A DNA stretch of 64,000 nt, taken from the NCBI RefSeq assembly GCF_013403985.1, contig NZ_JABFDF010000003.1, positions 248,001 to 312,000 on the forward strand. The letters run 5' to 3'. The DNA comes from Winogradskyella ludwigii (lineage in GTDB: Bacteria; Bacteroidota; Bacteroidia; Flavobacteriales; Flavobacteriaceae). Positions 47,229 to 55,871 of the stretch are shown one piece after another; the first letter of the stretch is position 1; each line of letters opens with the position of its first letter. Position numbers and translations under genes: made by a program. The notes beneath the pieces are model-generated. The model was not told the DNA's origin. It did no database searches and was given only the letters and a program-made list of their open reading frames with translations.

Positions 47229-50200
47229 TTATTTGATTAAAAGCTTAATGCTCTCACCAGAATTTGTTTTCAAAATATAAGTTCCAGCATTTAAGCTAGG
47301 TAATTGTAAACTCATAGTATCTTCTTTAGATGTTATTTCACGACCTTGAATATCAAATAATGAAACAGAAACCGTTTGATTAAAATAAACCGTTTGGTTA
47401 GATTTAGTTGGGTTAGGATACATTTTAAAAGCATTAGATGCTAAAGTAAATTCATCCGTGTTTAAAGTGTCGTTATTAAGTGCATAGAAACTTAAGGTAG
47501 AACTTACTTCGTTAGCCATAATAACTAAACCAGTAGCATTAGGACTGTTTTCTGCTGAGACATAGATAATCCCTTCAGGACCTAAATCCCCACCTTCGTC
47601 ATCACCTAAATCTCTATTGTTAATGTATTTTTCAAAAACAGCATTGTTAGGATCTGTAATATTGTATGCCATAAGACCACCAACACGTTCTAAAGTTATA
47701 AAAGCGTAAAATTCACCATTAATTTCTGCAACAGTTACACCTTCTGGCTCAGGACCTTTATTGTCACTTCTGTTTTTAAAGTTGTTATTACTATTACTAG
47801 CGTTAAATAATTCGCCATAAATTGGATCGTTTGCAGTAATGCGTTCAAAATCATCAGCGCTATCAAAAACTAAAGCACCAGTTGCTGTATTCCAAATACT
47901 GAAAGAACGCGAACCAAATACGTGAATTTCATCAATATCACCATCATTGTCTAAATCACCAGTAGCCGTTGTAGCCGTTAAGCGACCTAAGTTGCTATCT
48001 AATTGTAAAAATTCAGCATTAGGAAAAATAGTAGGATCTAAGTTTAAATCACTAACACGCTCTTCTTCTGCATAAGTGTCATACTCTCTGGCATCACCTT
48101 CGTTGGCAGTTACTAAATAAGTAACACCATTAACTTCATAAGAAGCCATTGCATCTGGCATATACATTCCTTTTATTGGCCAATTTGCTAAGAAAATGAA
48201 ATCGGTATCATCTGAAGCATCTAAAGTATTTCCTGCTAAAGCATGATCTTTTAAACCTAAAGGTAAAATATCGGTAATTGTATTTGTTGTTAAATCAATA
48301 ACACCAATAGCATTGTTCTCTTGAAGCGTTACATAAGCGGTTTGAGAATCGTTAGAAAACGTAATGTATTCTGGTTCCATATCTTGAGAAACCGTAGCAT
48401 TAGGTCCAAATACTCTAACACCTTCTGCTTGAAGCGAAGCTAATTGACTATCAAAAGTATTAAAGTTGATGCTTAAAACATTAGTTTGAGAAATGTTTCC
48501 TAGTCCTCCTGTAACATCAATAACAGAAATACTACCTTCAGGATCTACAGAGTAATCATCATTAGGTTGGCCTTCATTGGCAACTAAAAGTTTTGTACCA
48601 TCAGGAGTGAAACCTACCATATCTGGAAGATTTCCAGCAGTAATCGTAGAAGAGATTACACCATCAATATCAGAAAATACTACAACACCATCTTCTAAAG
48701 GTCCTTTAGAAATACCAAGAGCTACTATATTATTCCTATAAGCAACACTTGTTGGGTCACCGTAAGTAGATAAATCAATAGAGCTGATTGTAGTAATGTT
48801 AGTGATGTTAGAGAAATCTAAAATCTCTAATTTTTGAGCTACTGAATTTAAAACGAATAAACGTTGAGAAACAGGATCGTGTGCTACAATTTCAGCAGAA
48901 CCAGCATCATCTACTAAATAGCTTGATACATATTCCATACCTAAAACATCTGTAGGAACAGGAATCATATGGTCTTCATCTAAAATATAAACTCCTGAAG
49001 TTTCATGAGCACCAAGTGTTGCGTTAGTTGGATTAGAAAGTTCTAAGATAAAAAGCTCATCCATTTCAGCTAAAGCGTCATTTACAACAGGAATAGTAAT
49101 TATAATTGCTTCTGTTGTGTTTGCTGGGAAAGTTAAAGTTTGGTTAGCAAAAGTGAAATCATCACCTTCAGTTGCTGTTAATAATTCAGTAACTAAACTA
49201 ACATCTATAGAAACTGCATCATTAGGTGTTGCAGATAATTCTATAGTAATATCTATAGACGTACCGTCTTCACTAATGACATAAGTACTTTCTGTAAAGC
49301 TCACTTGAGGCGTAACGTTGGTTACTGGTGTGTAACTTCCTGGTGAAGCAAAAACATCATCCCCTAAAGATTGACCTACTAAGTTTGTTGCAGGTGTCCA
49401 GTTAGTTCCTTCGTTAAAATTAGCATCAGGATTTAATAATTCTAAAGAAGGACCATCACCATCTGCCGTAGTTGGCCAAGGGGCATCATCACTATATTCA
49501 ACTTGAGAAATTATAGTACCATCAGAATTTTTAATCTCTAATAATTCACCACCATTACCTATAGCGTTAGAAATGGCTTGTGGCATATCTAAAAAAGAAA
49601 CCCCATAAAAAGCATCTGCTGAAACTTTGTCTGTTGCTAATAATACAATCTCACCAGCAGCAAGCGTCATTTCTGGGAAAGTGAAGTTGAAATTACCTTC
49701 ATCGTTTACGGTAATTCCACCTAAAGCGATAGAAGATGTTCCGTTATTATAAATTTCTAAAAATTCAAGCGCATCAGAATCATCAGAAGGTGCATTGTAC
49801 ATAATCTCCGTGATGATTAATCCAGACGTTAATCCATTGTAAAATAAATCGTCACTTTCGTAAGCAGTTGTCTGCGTGTTAGATGATACATCCTCTAAAT
49901 TATTAACAGTTACTTTATAAGCTATACCTTCAGTAAAACCTGAATGTGTAATAGTTGCTTTTAAAGAGCTATTATCATAAACAATAGTACTTATGGTTAA
50001 CGCAGGACTGAAAACATAATTATTTAGCGTTTCAGCAGAAGCAGTTGTTACGGCTTCTGTGAATGTAATTTCAACGGTGTTTTGGTCTGTTGCTTCAACA
50101 TTAGCAACACTAGGTGCATTGGTGTCAGAAGTAGAAATAACAAAAGGAGTGGTGTTAAATGGCACATCTGGAGCAACACCATCAATTCCCTGATCACCAC

Positions 50201-50798
50201 TGTCATCTTGTAAGTCATAATTAGACATGTCATTTAAAGCCACCAAATATCCGTTAGCTGTAAAACCAGTTCTTGGTCCATTATATTGCGCAATATCAGT
50301 TCCGTTAGTATAAGTGACAACAGTAGTTCCTTCAGTTAAGCCTGTTCCAGTTAAACCTGTTCCTGCACCATCATCATAAGCAGAAGAGGAATTAGACACA
50401 GCAGCAATAAAAGTTGTTGGTGTATCTACATCTGTACCTAAGTAAACAAAGATAGCTTCAGCGGAAGCTGACATGCCTCCAGGAGAACCAACAATTGTTC
50501 CGTGAGATACATTTGGAGTTGCACTAACGGTATAAAATGTAATAATAGTTCCTGCCGTAATTACGTCAGTACCAGTTTGCCATTCGTAATTAGCTTCGCC
50601 AGAATTAAATTCTGTTTCTGCCCATTCTTTGTCTGAAAAGTAAATCGTTGTGTTTGCAGCAATATCTACAAAGGTGACCATGGCAAAGTCATCATCGCCA
50701 TCAGCATTAAAAGCAACAAACGCCATATCGCCAGTTTCTAATTGGGCACTAACTGCGCAAGAAAAGAAGAAGAATAATAAACGTAATAAATGTTTCAT
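47229..50798 (-). CDS. Choice-of-anchor I, lamin-tail, Calx-beta T9SS-secreted protein
   Basis: The protein has 1189 residues from the ATG at 50798, which opens the signal peptide MKHLLRLLFFFFSCAVSAQ; an in-frame ATG 13 codons earlier would put charged residues first. The domain order is: N-terminal beta domain (about 20-190), Ig-like part (about 225-310), lamin-tail domain (LIITEIMYNAPSDDSDALEF, about 315-450), Calx-beta (SFTESTYVISEDGTSIDI, about 495-600), a long choice-of-anchor I beta-propeller (about 620-1090, with VTANEGDAREYDTYAEE and GPEPEGVTV) and a T9SS type A sorting tail (MYPNPTKSNQTVYF, TYILKTNSGE). Choice-of-anchor I proteins include alkaline-phosphatase-like surface proteins, but no phosphatase active site is clear here. 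Confidence 0.87.
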   Translation of the reverse strand: MKHLLRLLFFFFSCAVSAQLETGDMAFVAFNADGDDDFAMVTFVDIAANTTIYFSDKEWAETEFNSGEANYEWQTGTDVITAGTIITFYTVSATPNVSHGTIVGSPGGMSASAEAIFVYLGTDVDTPTTFIAAVSNSSSAYDDGAGTGLTGTGLTEGTTVVTYTNGTDIAQYNGPRTGFTANGYLVALNDMSNYDLQDDSGDQGIDGVAPDVPFNTTPFVISTSDTNAPSVANVEATDQNTVEITFTEAVTTASAETLNNYVFSPALTISTIVYDNSSLKATITHSGFTEGIAYKVTVNNLEDVSSNTQTTAYESDDLFYNGLTSGLIITEIMYNAPSDDSDALEFLEIYNNGTSSIALGGITVNDEGNFNFTFPEMTLAAGEIVLLATDKVSADAFYGVSFLDMPQAISNAIGNGGELLEIKNSDGTIISQVEYSDDAPWPTTADGDGPSLELLNPDANFNEGTNWTPATNLVGQSLGDDVFASPGSYTPVTNVTPQVSFTESTYVISEDGTSIDITIELSATPNDAVSIDVSLVTELLTATEGDDFTFANQTLTFPANTTEAIIITIPVVNDALAEMDELFILELSNPTNATLGAHETSGVYILDEDHMIPVPTDVLGMEYVSSYLVDDAGSAEIVAHDPVSQRLFVLNSVAQKLEILDFSNITNITTISSIDLSTYGDPTSVAYRNNIVALGISKGPLEDGVVVFSDIDGVISSTITAGNLPDMVGFTPDGTKLLVANEGQPNDDYSVDPEGSISVIDVTGGLGNISQTNVLSINFNTFDSQLASLQAEGVRVFGPNATVSQDMEPEYITFSNDSQTAYVTLQENNAIGVIDLTTNTITDILPLGLKDHALAGNTLDASDDTDFIFLANWPIKGMYMPDAMASYEVNGVTYLVTANEGDAREYDTYAEEERVSDLNLDPTIFPNAEFLQLDSNLGRLTATTATGDLDNDGDIDEIHVFGSRSFSIWNTATGALVFDSADDFERITANDPIYGELFNASNSNNNFKNRSDNKGPEPEGVTVAEINGEFYAFITLERVGGLMAYNITDPNNAVFEKYINNRDLGDDEGGDLGPEGIIYVSAENSPNATGLVIMANEVSSTLSFYALNNDTLNTDEFTLASNAFKMYPNPTKSNQTVYFNQTVSVSLFDIQGREITSKEDTMSLQLPSLNAGTYILKTNSGESIKLLIK

Positions 50799-51046
50799 AA
50801 TTTTTGATTGTTTAGTTTTTGTAAAATTATCAAGCACATGTTGTTTAATGATATACTCAGTATTATTAAAGAATGAAGAAATTTTTAAGAATATTAACTA
50901 AAGGTTTAATGAGTGTTATGGCGTAGTCATTCTTAATAACAATTTAATAAAGTGACATCATGTCATATTTTTTGTCATGGCATAATCATTGACTATTACT
51001 AATCGAGTTTAAAAATTTATTATACAAAAAAAACATACATACTATT
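50799..51046. promoter_or_regulatory. Divergent control region between the T9SS gene and dnaK
   Basis: This 248-base region holds a perfect 6+1+6 dyad TGACAT-C-ATGTCA at 50953-50965. It also has an 18-base direct repeat with three mismatches: TGTTATGGCGTAGTCATT at 50914-50931 and TGTCATGGCATAATCATT at 50973-50990, starts 59 bases apart. The second copy lies 56 bases before the dnaK ATG and overlaps a further TGTCAT. No exact TAnnTTTG was found. The repeats are candidate heat-shock or regulator-binding sites; no regulator is known from this sequence. Confidence 0.5.
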
Positions 51047-52942
51047 ATGAGTAAGATTATTGGAATTGATTTAGGTACAACAAACTCTTGTGTTTCTGTA
51101 ATGGAAGGTAACGAGCCAGTTGTAATCCCAAACGCTGAAGGTAAAAGAACAACACCTTCGGTTATCGCTTTCGTAGAAGGTGGTGAAATTAAAGTTGGAG
51201 ATCCTGCAAAAAGACAAGCAGTAACCAACCCAACAAAAACAGTTTATTCTATTAAACGTTTTATGGGTAACAAGTATTCTGAGTCTAAGAAAGAAGCAGA
51301 ACGTGTACCATATAAAGTGGTAAAAGGAGATAATGATACACCAAGAGTAGATATTGATGGTCGTTTATACACGCCTCAAGAATTATCTGCAATGGTACTT
51401 CAGAAAATGAAGAAAACTGCTGAAGATTATTTAGGAACTGATGTTACTGAAGCGGTAATTACAGTACCAGCATATTTTAATGATGCACAAAGACAAGCTA
51501 CAAAAGAAGCTGGTGAGATTGCAGGTTTAAAAGTTCGTAGAATTATTAACGAACCAACAGCTGCAGCTTTAGCTTATGGAATGGACAAAAAAGGTACAGA
51601 CCAAAAAATCGTAGTATTTGATTTTGGTGGTGGAACGCATGATGTTTCTATCCTAGAATTAGGTGATGGTGTATTTGAAGTATTATCTACAGATGGTGAT
51701 ACACACTTAGGTGGTGATGATGTTGATCAACGTATTATCGATTGGTTAGCTGAAGAGTTTATTGCAGATGAGTCTATGGACTTACGTAAAGACCCAATGG
51801 CTTTACAACGTTTAAAAGAAGCTGCTGAAAAAGCGAAGATTGAATTATCATCTTCAGAACAAACTGAAATTAACTTACCTTACGTTACAGCAACAGCTAG
51901 TGGACCAAAGCACTTGGTACGTACATTAACACGTTCTAAATTTGAGCAGTTAATAGACGATTTAATCAAGCGTACAATTGAGCCATGTGCTTCTGCATTA
52001 AAAGCAGCAGGTTTATCTAAATCTGATATTGACGAAGTTATTTTAGTAGGTGGTTCTACACGTATTCCTGCAGTTGTAACAGCAGTAGAGAAATTTTTCG
52101 GAAAAACACCAAGTAAAGGTGTAAACCCTGATGAAGTTGTATCTCTAGGAGCTGGTATCCAAGGTGGTGTATTAAGTGGTGATGTAAAAGATGTTCTTTT
52201 ATTAGACGTTACACCATTATCTCTTGGTATTGAAACTATGGGTAATGTTAAAACTAATTTAATTGAGGCTAACACTACGATTCCTACTAAGAAATCGCAA
52301 GTATTCTCAACAGCAGCAGATAATCAGCCGTCAGTAGAAATTCACGTTTTACAAGGTGAGCGTCCAATGGCAGCAGATAACAAAACGATTGGTCGTTTCC
52401 ACTTAGACGGAATTCCACCAGCAAGACGAGGAACACCTCAGATTGAAGTAACGTTTGATATTGATGCCAACGGTATTATTAAAGTATCTGCAGAAGATAA
52501 AGCTTCCGGTAAGAAACAAGATATTAGAATTGAAGCATCATCTGGATTAACTGAAGAGGAAATTCAAAAGATGAAAGCAGACGCAGAAGCAAATGCAGAC
52601 GCAGATGCTAAAGCAGCAGATAGTGCTAAGAAATTAAACGAAGCAGATTCTATGATTTTTCAAACTGAAAGTCAACTGAAAGAATTTGGTGAAAAATTAT
52701 CTGATGATAAGAAAGCACCAATTGAAGCAGCGCTTGAAGAATTGAAAGCAGCATACGAATCAAAAGATATCGCAGTTATTGAACCAGCTTTAGAGAAAAT
52801 CAACGAAGCATGGAAAGTAGCAAGTGAAGAAATGTACAAAGCACAAGCAGAAGGTGGTGCTGCAGGTCCTGAAGCAGGAGCAGAGCAACCAGCTGATGAA
52901 AATAGCGATGTAGAAGATGTAGATTTCGAAGAGGTTAAGTAA
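51047..52942 (+). CDS. dnaK: Molecular chaperone DnaK (Hsp70)
   Basis: DnaK is an ATP-dependent chaperone that folds and protects proteins together with DnaJ and GrpE. It has 631 residues. The N-terminal ATPase domain begins [17 protein letters not shown] and contains [15 protein letters not shown] and [13 protein letters not shown]. The substrate-binding domain begins after [19 protein letters not shown]. The helical lid is followed by an alanine/glutamate-rich tail ending DVDFEEVK, the usual C-terminal interaction motif. dnaJ and grpE are not adjacent. The gene stands alone between its own control region and a terminator. Confidence 0.98.
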   Translation: MSKIIGIDLGTTNSCVSVMEGNEPVVIPNAEGKRTTPSVIAFVEGGEIKVGDPAKRQAVTNPTKTVYSIKRFMGNKYSESKKEAERVPYKVVKGDNDTPRVDIDGRLYTPQELSAMVLQKMKKTAEDYLGTDVTEAVITVPAYFNDAQRQATKEAGEIAGLKVRRIINEPTAAALAYGMDKKGTDQKIVVFDFGGGTHDVSILELGDGVFEVLSTDGDTHLGGDDVDQRIIDWLAEEFIADESMDLRKDPMALQRLKEAAEKAKIELSSSEQTEINLPYVTATASGPKHLVRTLTRSKFEQLIDDLIKRTIEPCASALKAAGLSKSDIDEVILVGGSTRIPAVVTAVEKFFGKTPSKGVNPDEVVSLGAGIQGGVLSGDVKDVLLLDVTPLSLGIETMGNVKTNLIEANTTIPTKKSQVFSTAADNQPSVEIHVLQGERPMAADNKTIGRFHLDGIPPARRGTPQIEVTFDIDANGIIKVSAEDKASGKKQDIRIEASSGLTEEEIQKMKADAEANADADAKAADSAKKLNEADSMIFQTESQLKEFGEKLSDDKKAPIEAALEELKAAYESKDIAVIEPALEKINEAWKVASEEMYKAQAEGGAAGPEAGAEQPADENSDVEDVDFEEVK

Positions 52943-52951
52943 GTAGAGAAC

Positions 52952-52976
52952 CAAAATATGCTTTTCGCATATTTTG
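52952..52976. other. Perfect hairpin just after dnaK
   Basis: CAAAATATGC and GCATATTTTG pair perfectly (ten bases) around a five-base loop, starting ten bases after the dnaK stop. No T run follows, so it is more likely an mRNA-stabilising 3' hairpin than a terminator. Confidence 0.5.
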
Positions 52977-52988
52977 AGTGAATCACTT

Positions 52989-53014
52989 ATTCCGAACTTG
53001 ATTCGGAATCTCAT
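52989..53014. repeat. Short palindromic repeat (ATTCCGAA...TTCGGAATCTCAT)
   Basis: ATTCCGAA and TTCGGAAT are perfect eight-base arms around CTTGA, followed by CTCAT. It has the same outer layout and CTCAT tail as the 2602 copy, with a different core. Confidence 0.55.
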
Positions 53015-53066
53015 TAAATGTACAAAGTTGAAAGCTTGAACAAGCTAAAGACTGATATTATAAAGT

Positions 53067-53100
53067 AAAAAACGCAATCATTAATTTGATTGCGTTTTTT
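53067..53100 (+). terminator. Rho-independent terminator downstream of dnaK
   Basis: AAAAAACGCAATCA pairs with TGATTGCGTTTTTT around a six-base loop, with T residues beyond. It is a strong intrinsic terminator for dnaK. Confidence 0.9.
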
Positions 53101-53181
53101 TGTTTTATAATGTCATATTCCTAAGGTCTCATTAAAAACATTGTCATTTAGTTTCGTACTTTCGAAGCCTAAAATATAAGC

Positions 53182-54411
53182 ATGTCTTTTTCATATCAAA
53201 TACCTTCTAATTACGTACCAAAACGATTAGCTGTAAAGCTTAATGCAAAAGGCGAACAATTCGTTGTTAAAGGCCATCCTTGGGTGTTTTCTAACAGTAT
53301 TACTAAAATAAATGACGATGCCAGCACAGGAGATTTAGCTATTATATTCAGTAAGAATAAAAATAAAGTGGTGGGTTTAGGATTGTTCGATGCAGAGTCG
53401 CCAATCCGGATTAAAATAATTCATAACGCAGAAACTAAAGTTCAAATTAATGCTGATTTTTTTCAACATAAAATTGAAAAAGCTTTTGATAAACGTGAAG
53501 AGCTACTTAAAACCGAAACCAATAGTTACCGTTTGCTATTTGGAGAAAACGATGGTTTCCCTGGATTAATTGCAGATGTATACGCTAATGTTTTAGTAGT
53601 AAAGTTATATTCTGAAATTTGGTTGCCTTATTTAGAGCCTATTTTAGAAAGTTTACAACAAATTTCTAGAGCAGAAACAGTTGTGATGCGTTTAAGCAGA
53701 AATTTACAAAACAGTAAAAATCATTCGTTCACTGATGGAGATGTCATTTTTGGGACCCTTGAAGATGAAGTTGTAGAATTTATAGAACACGGAATTAATT
53801 TCTCTGCCAATGTGATAAAAGGTCATAAAACAGGCTATTTTTTAGATCATAGAGACAATCGAAGACGTGTTGGAGAATTAAGTAAAGGCAAATCAGTTTT
53901 AGACGTGTTTTCTTATGCTGGCGGATTTTCGGTACATGCATTAGCTAATAATGCGACAGAAGTTACCAGCTTAGATATTAGTAAACAAGCCTTGGATATG
54001 GCGCGTGCAAATGGGAAGTTGAATGCGTATACAGGACATCATAAAACCATTTCTGGAGATGCCTTTAAAGAAATGAAAGGTTTAATTGAGAAAGGTAAAA
54101 CTTTTGATGTGGTTGTTATAGATCCGCCTAGTTTTGCTAAGCAACAATCTGAAATTGAATTGGCTAAAAAGAAATATGCGCAATTGGCAGAACTAGGAGA
54201 GAAGCTTACTGCTAAAAACGGACTTTTAGTTTTAGCATCGTGTTCCTCTAGAGTATTGGCGCAAGCTTTTTTTGACTTAAACTCTCAAGTCTTAAATTCT
54301 CAAACTAGACTTTTTGAAACGGAACTTAAAACGAAGCATGATAGTGACCATCCTATTGCATTTCCTGAAGGAGCGTATTTAAAATGCGGCTATTATAGGT
54401 TTTTAGAATAG
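53182..54411 (+). CDS. Class I rRNA methyltransferase, RlmI-like
   Basis: This SAM-dependent methyltransferase is of the RlmI/RlmK type, which methylates C5 of a cytosine in 23S rRNA. It has 409 residues. The N-terminal PUA-like domain (about 15-90) has KGHPWVFSNSI and GLGLFDAESPIRIKII. The central domain holds the family motif NDGFPGLIADVY. The Rossmann-fold domain (about 215-409) has the SAM motif VLDVFSYAGGFSVHALA near 240-255, then DPPSFAK (D314) and VLASCSSRV. The serine-cysteine motif near the end supports a C5 methylase. The exact rRNA site cannot be fixed. The gene stands alone. Confidence 0.9.
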   Translation: MSFSYQIPSNYVPKRLAVKLNAKGEQFVVKGHPWVFSNSITKINDDASTGDLAIIFSKNKNKVVGLGLFDAESPIRIKIIHNAETKVQINADFFQHKIEKAFDKREELLKTETNSYRLLFGENDGFPGLIADVYANVLVVKLYSEIWLPYLEPILESLQQISRAETVVMRLSRNLQNSKNHSFTDGDVIFGTLEDEVVEFIEHGINFSANVIKGHKTGYFLDHRDNRRRVGELSKGKSVLDVFSYAGGFSVHALANNATEVTSLDISKQALDMARANGKLNAYTGHHKTISGDAFKEMKGLIEKGKTFDVVVIDPPSFAKQQSEIELAKKKYAQLAELGEKLTAKNGLLVLASCSSRVLAQAFFDLNSQVLNSQTRLFETELKTKHDSDHPIAFPEGAYLKCGYYRFLE

Positions 54412-54535
54412 TTAGACTTTATTTTTATATAGATGTATAAAACGATAATTTTATGTGTATTTAGAATTCTAAGTCTATATTATTGTTGTTTTCTGAATAT
54501 TTATTATTCTCACTGTAATTATTCATAATAAAGTG

Positions 54536-54549
54536 TTATGCACGCATAA
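54536..54549. promoter_or_regulatory. Palindromic candidate operator upstream of the nitronate monooxygenase-like gene
   Basis: TTATGC-AC-GCATAA is a perfect six-base-arm dyad that ends ten bases before the -7 element at 54560. It overlaps the place where the -33 element would be. It could be an operator or a chance palindrome in AT-rich DNA. Confidence 0.4.
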
Positions 54550-54559
54550 TAAAATACAG

Positions 54560-54567
54560 TATATTTG
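54560..54567 (+). promoter_or_regulatory. -7 element TATATTTG for the nitronate monooxygenase-like gene
   Basis: TATATTTG is an exact match to the Bacteroidota TAnnTTTG element. It lies 20 bases before the ATG at 54588, so a short leader is expected. Confidence 0.55.
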
Positions 54568-54587
54568 TTGTACTAATTTAAGAACTT

Positions 54588-55538
54588 ATGCAAACAAAAC
54601 TCACTCAGATTCTCAACATAAAATTTCCAATTATTCAAGCACCTATGTTTTTAGTGTCTAATGTAGCTATGGTTACAGAGGCTATGCATGCTGGAATTGC
54701 GGGTTGTATTCCTGCTCTAAATTATAGAACTTTAGAAGAATTAAGAGCCGTTATAAAAGAATTAAAAGCTAATAAAGTAGAAGGTGGTTCTTTTGGTTTC
54801 AATTTAATCGTTAATAAATCTAACGTTAAATATAAAGGACAACTCGAAGTGATTTGCGAAGAAGGTTGCGATTTTATAATTACTTCTTTAGGAAGTCCTG
54901 AAGAAACCATAAAACAAGCACATGCTGCTGGTATAAAAGTGTTTTGTGATGTTACTGACCTAAAATTCGCTAAAAAAGTAGAACAATTGGGTGCAGATGC
55001 AGCTATAGCTGTAAACAATGAAGCAGGTGGACATAGAGGTAATTTGTCACCAGAAGATTTAACACATTTATTAAGCAATGAATTACGTATACCTGTGATT
55101 TCAGCAGGCGGAGTAGGCTGCAAAGCAGACATTGACAAAATGTTAAGTTATGGTGCAGAAGGTGTTTCTGTTGGAAGTCCATTTATTGCTTCGGTTGAAG
55201 CTGGCGTTACAGACGAGTATAAACAAGCTTGTGTAGATTATGGTGCTAAAGACATTATTATGACCGAACGTATTTCGGGTACACCATGTACAGTTATTAA
55301 TACACCTTACGTTCAAAAAATTGGAACTAAAGCCACTTGGTTAGAAGATTTGCTGAACAAAAATAAAACCTTAAAAAAATGGGTTAAAATGGTTCGGTTT
55401 TCAATAGGAATGAAAGCGACTGAAAAAGCAGCAAAACAAGCAACTTATAAAACGGTTTGGGTTGCAGGACCAAGTATTGAGTATACTACAGAGGTTCTTC
55501 CGGTGAAAGCTATTGTAGCTAAACTAACTAATTCTTAG
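54588..55538 (+). CDS. NAD(P)H-dependent flavin oxidoreductase / nitronate monooxygenase-like
   Basis: This FMN enzyme belongs to the 2-nitropropane dioxygenase/nitronate monooxygenase superfamily. It has 316 residues in a TIM-barrel. It begins FPIIQAPMFLVSNVAMVTEAMHAG. The flavin-binding and active-site blocks are NNEAGGHRGN (histidine near residue 150) and VISAGGVGCKADIDKMLSYGAEGVSVGSPFIAS. The C-terminal part (KTVWVAGPSIEYTTEVLPVKAIVAKL) is typical. Superfamily members include enoyl-ACP reductase-like FabK and IMP dehydrogenase-like oxidoreductases, so the substrate is uncertain. It has its own promoter with a palindrome at the -33 region. Confidence 0.9.
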   Translation: MQTKLTQILNIKFPIIQAPMFLVSNVAMVTEAMHAGIAGCIPALNYRTLEELRAVIKELKANKVEGGSFGFNLIVNKSNVKYKGQLEVICEEGCDFIITSLGSPEETIKQAHAAGIKVFCDVTDLKFAKKVEQLGADAAIAVNNEAGGHRGNLSPEDLTHLLSNELRIPVISAGGVGCKADIDKMLSYGAEGVSVGSPFIASVEAGVTDEYKQACVDYGAKDIIMTERISGTPCTVINTPYVQKIGTKATWLEDLLNKNKTLKKWVKMVRFSIGMKATEKAAKQATYKTVWVAGPSIEYTTEVLPVKAIVAKLTNS

Positions 55539-55871
55539 TCTATTATTTTAAATTAGAATTAGTCATAAAAATTAAACCAATAGTCTGTAGTTTAGATCAC
55601 ATGAGTCACTTCTCGTGAAATTTTTTAAGAATTTTGAATCAAATAGATTCTTGATAAAATTACTCTTGCTATTTAATTATTTAAGCTTATCAATTAAATT
55701 ATAGTTTTTAAGTATTCAAAAAAAAATATTTCAGATAGTATTTTTTTTTTGTATTTTAACCTATCGTTATAATAAAGTAAAACTTCCCCCAAGTCATATT
55801 TACCCTACTATATACTTGAATTAAAATGTTTTATTATTTATTAATCATAATTAATTTTAGATCATTTTTTA
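55539..55871. other. AT-rich leader region upstream of the PAS kinase
   Basis: This 333-base stretch has no open frame of useful size. It contains TCAC/GTGA (a four-base stem) followed by T6 near 55603-55628, a weak terminator candidate for the gene before. It also has a run of ten T (55741-55750) preceded by a run of nine A, about 120 bases before the kinase ATG. No clear promoter match was found. Confidence 0.4.

Noticed and set aside
50799-50837. N-terminal extension of the choice-of-anchor I protein from the ATG ending at 50837
   Set aside because: It would put thirteen polar residues before a perfect signal peptide; the start at 50798 fits an exported protein.
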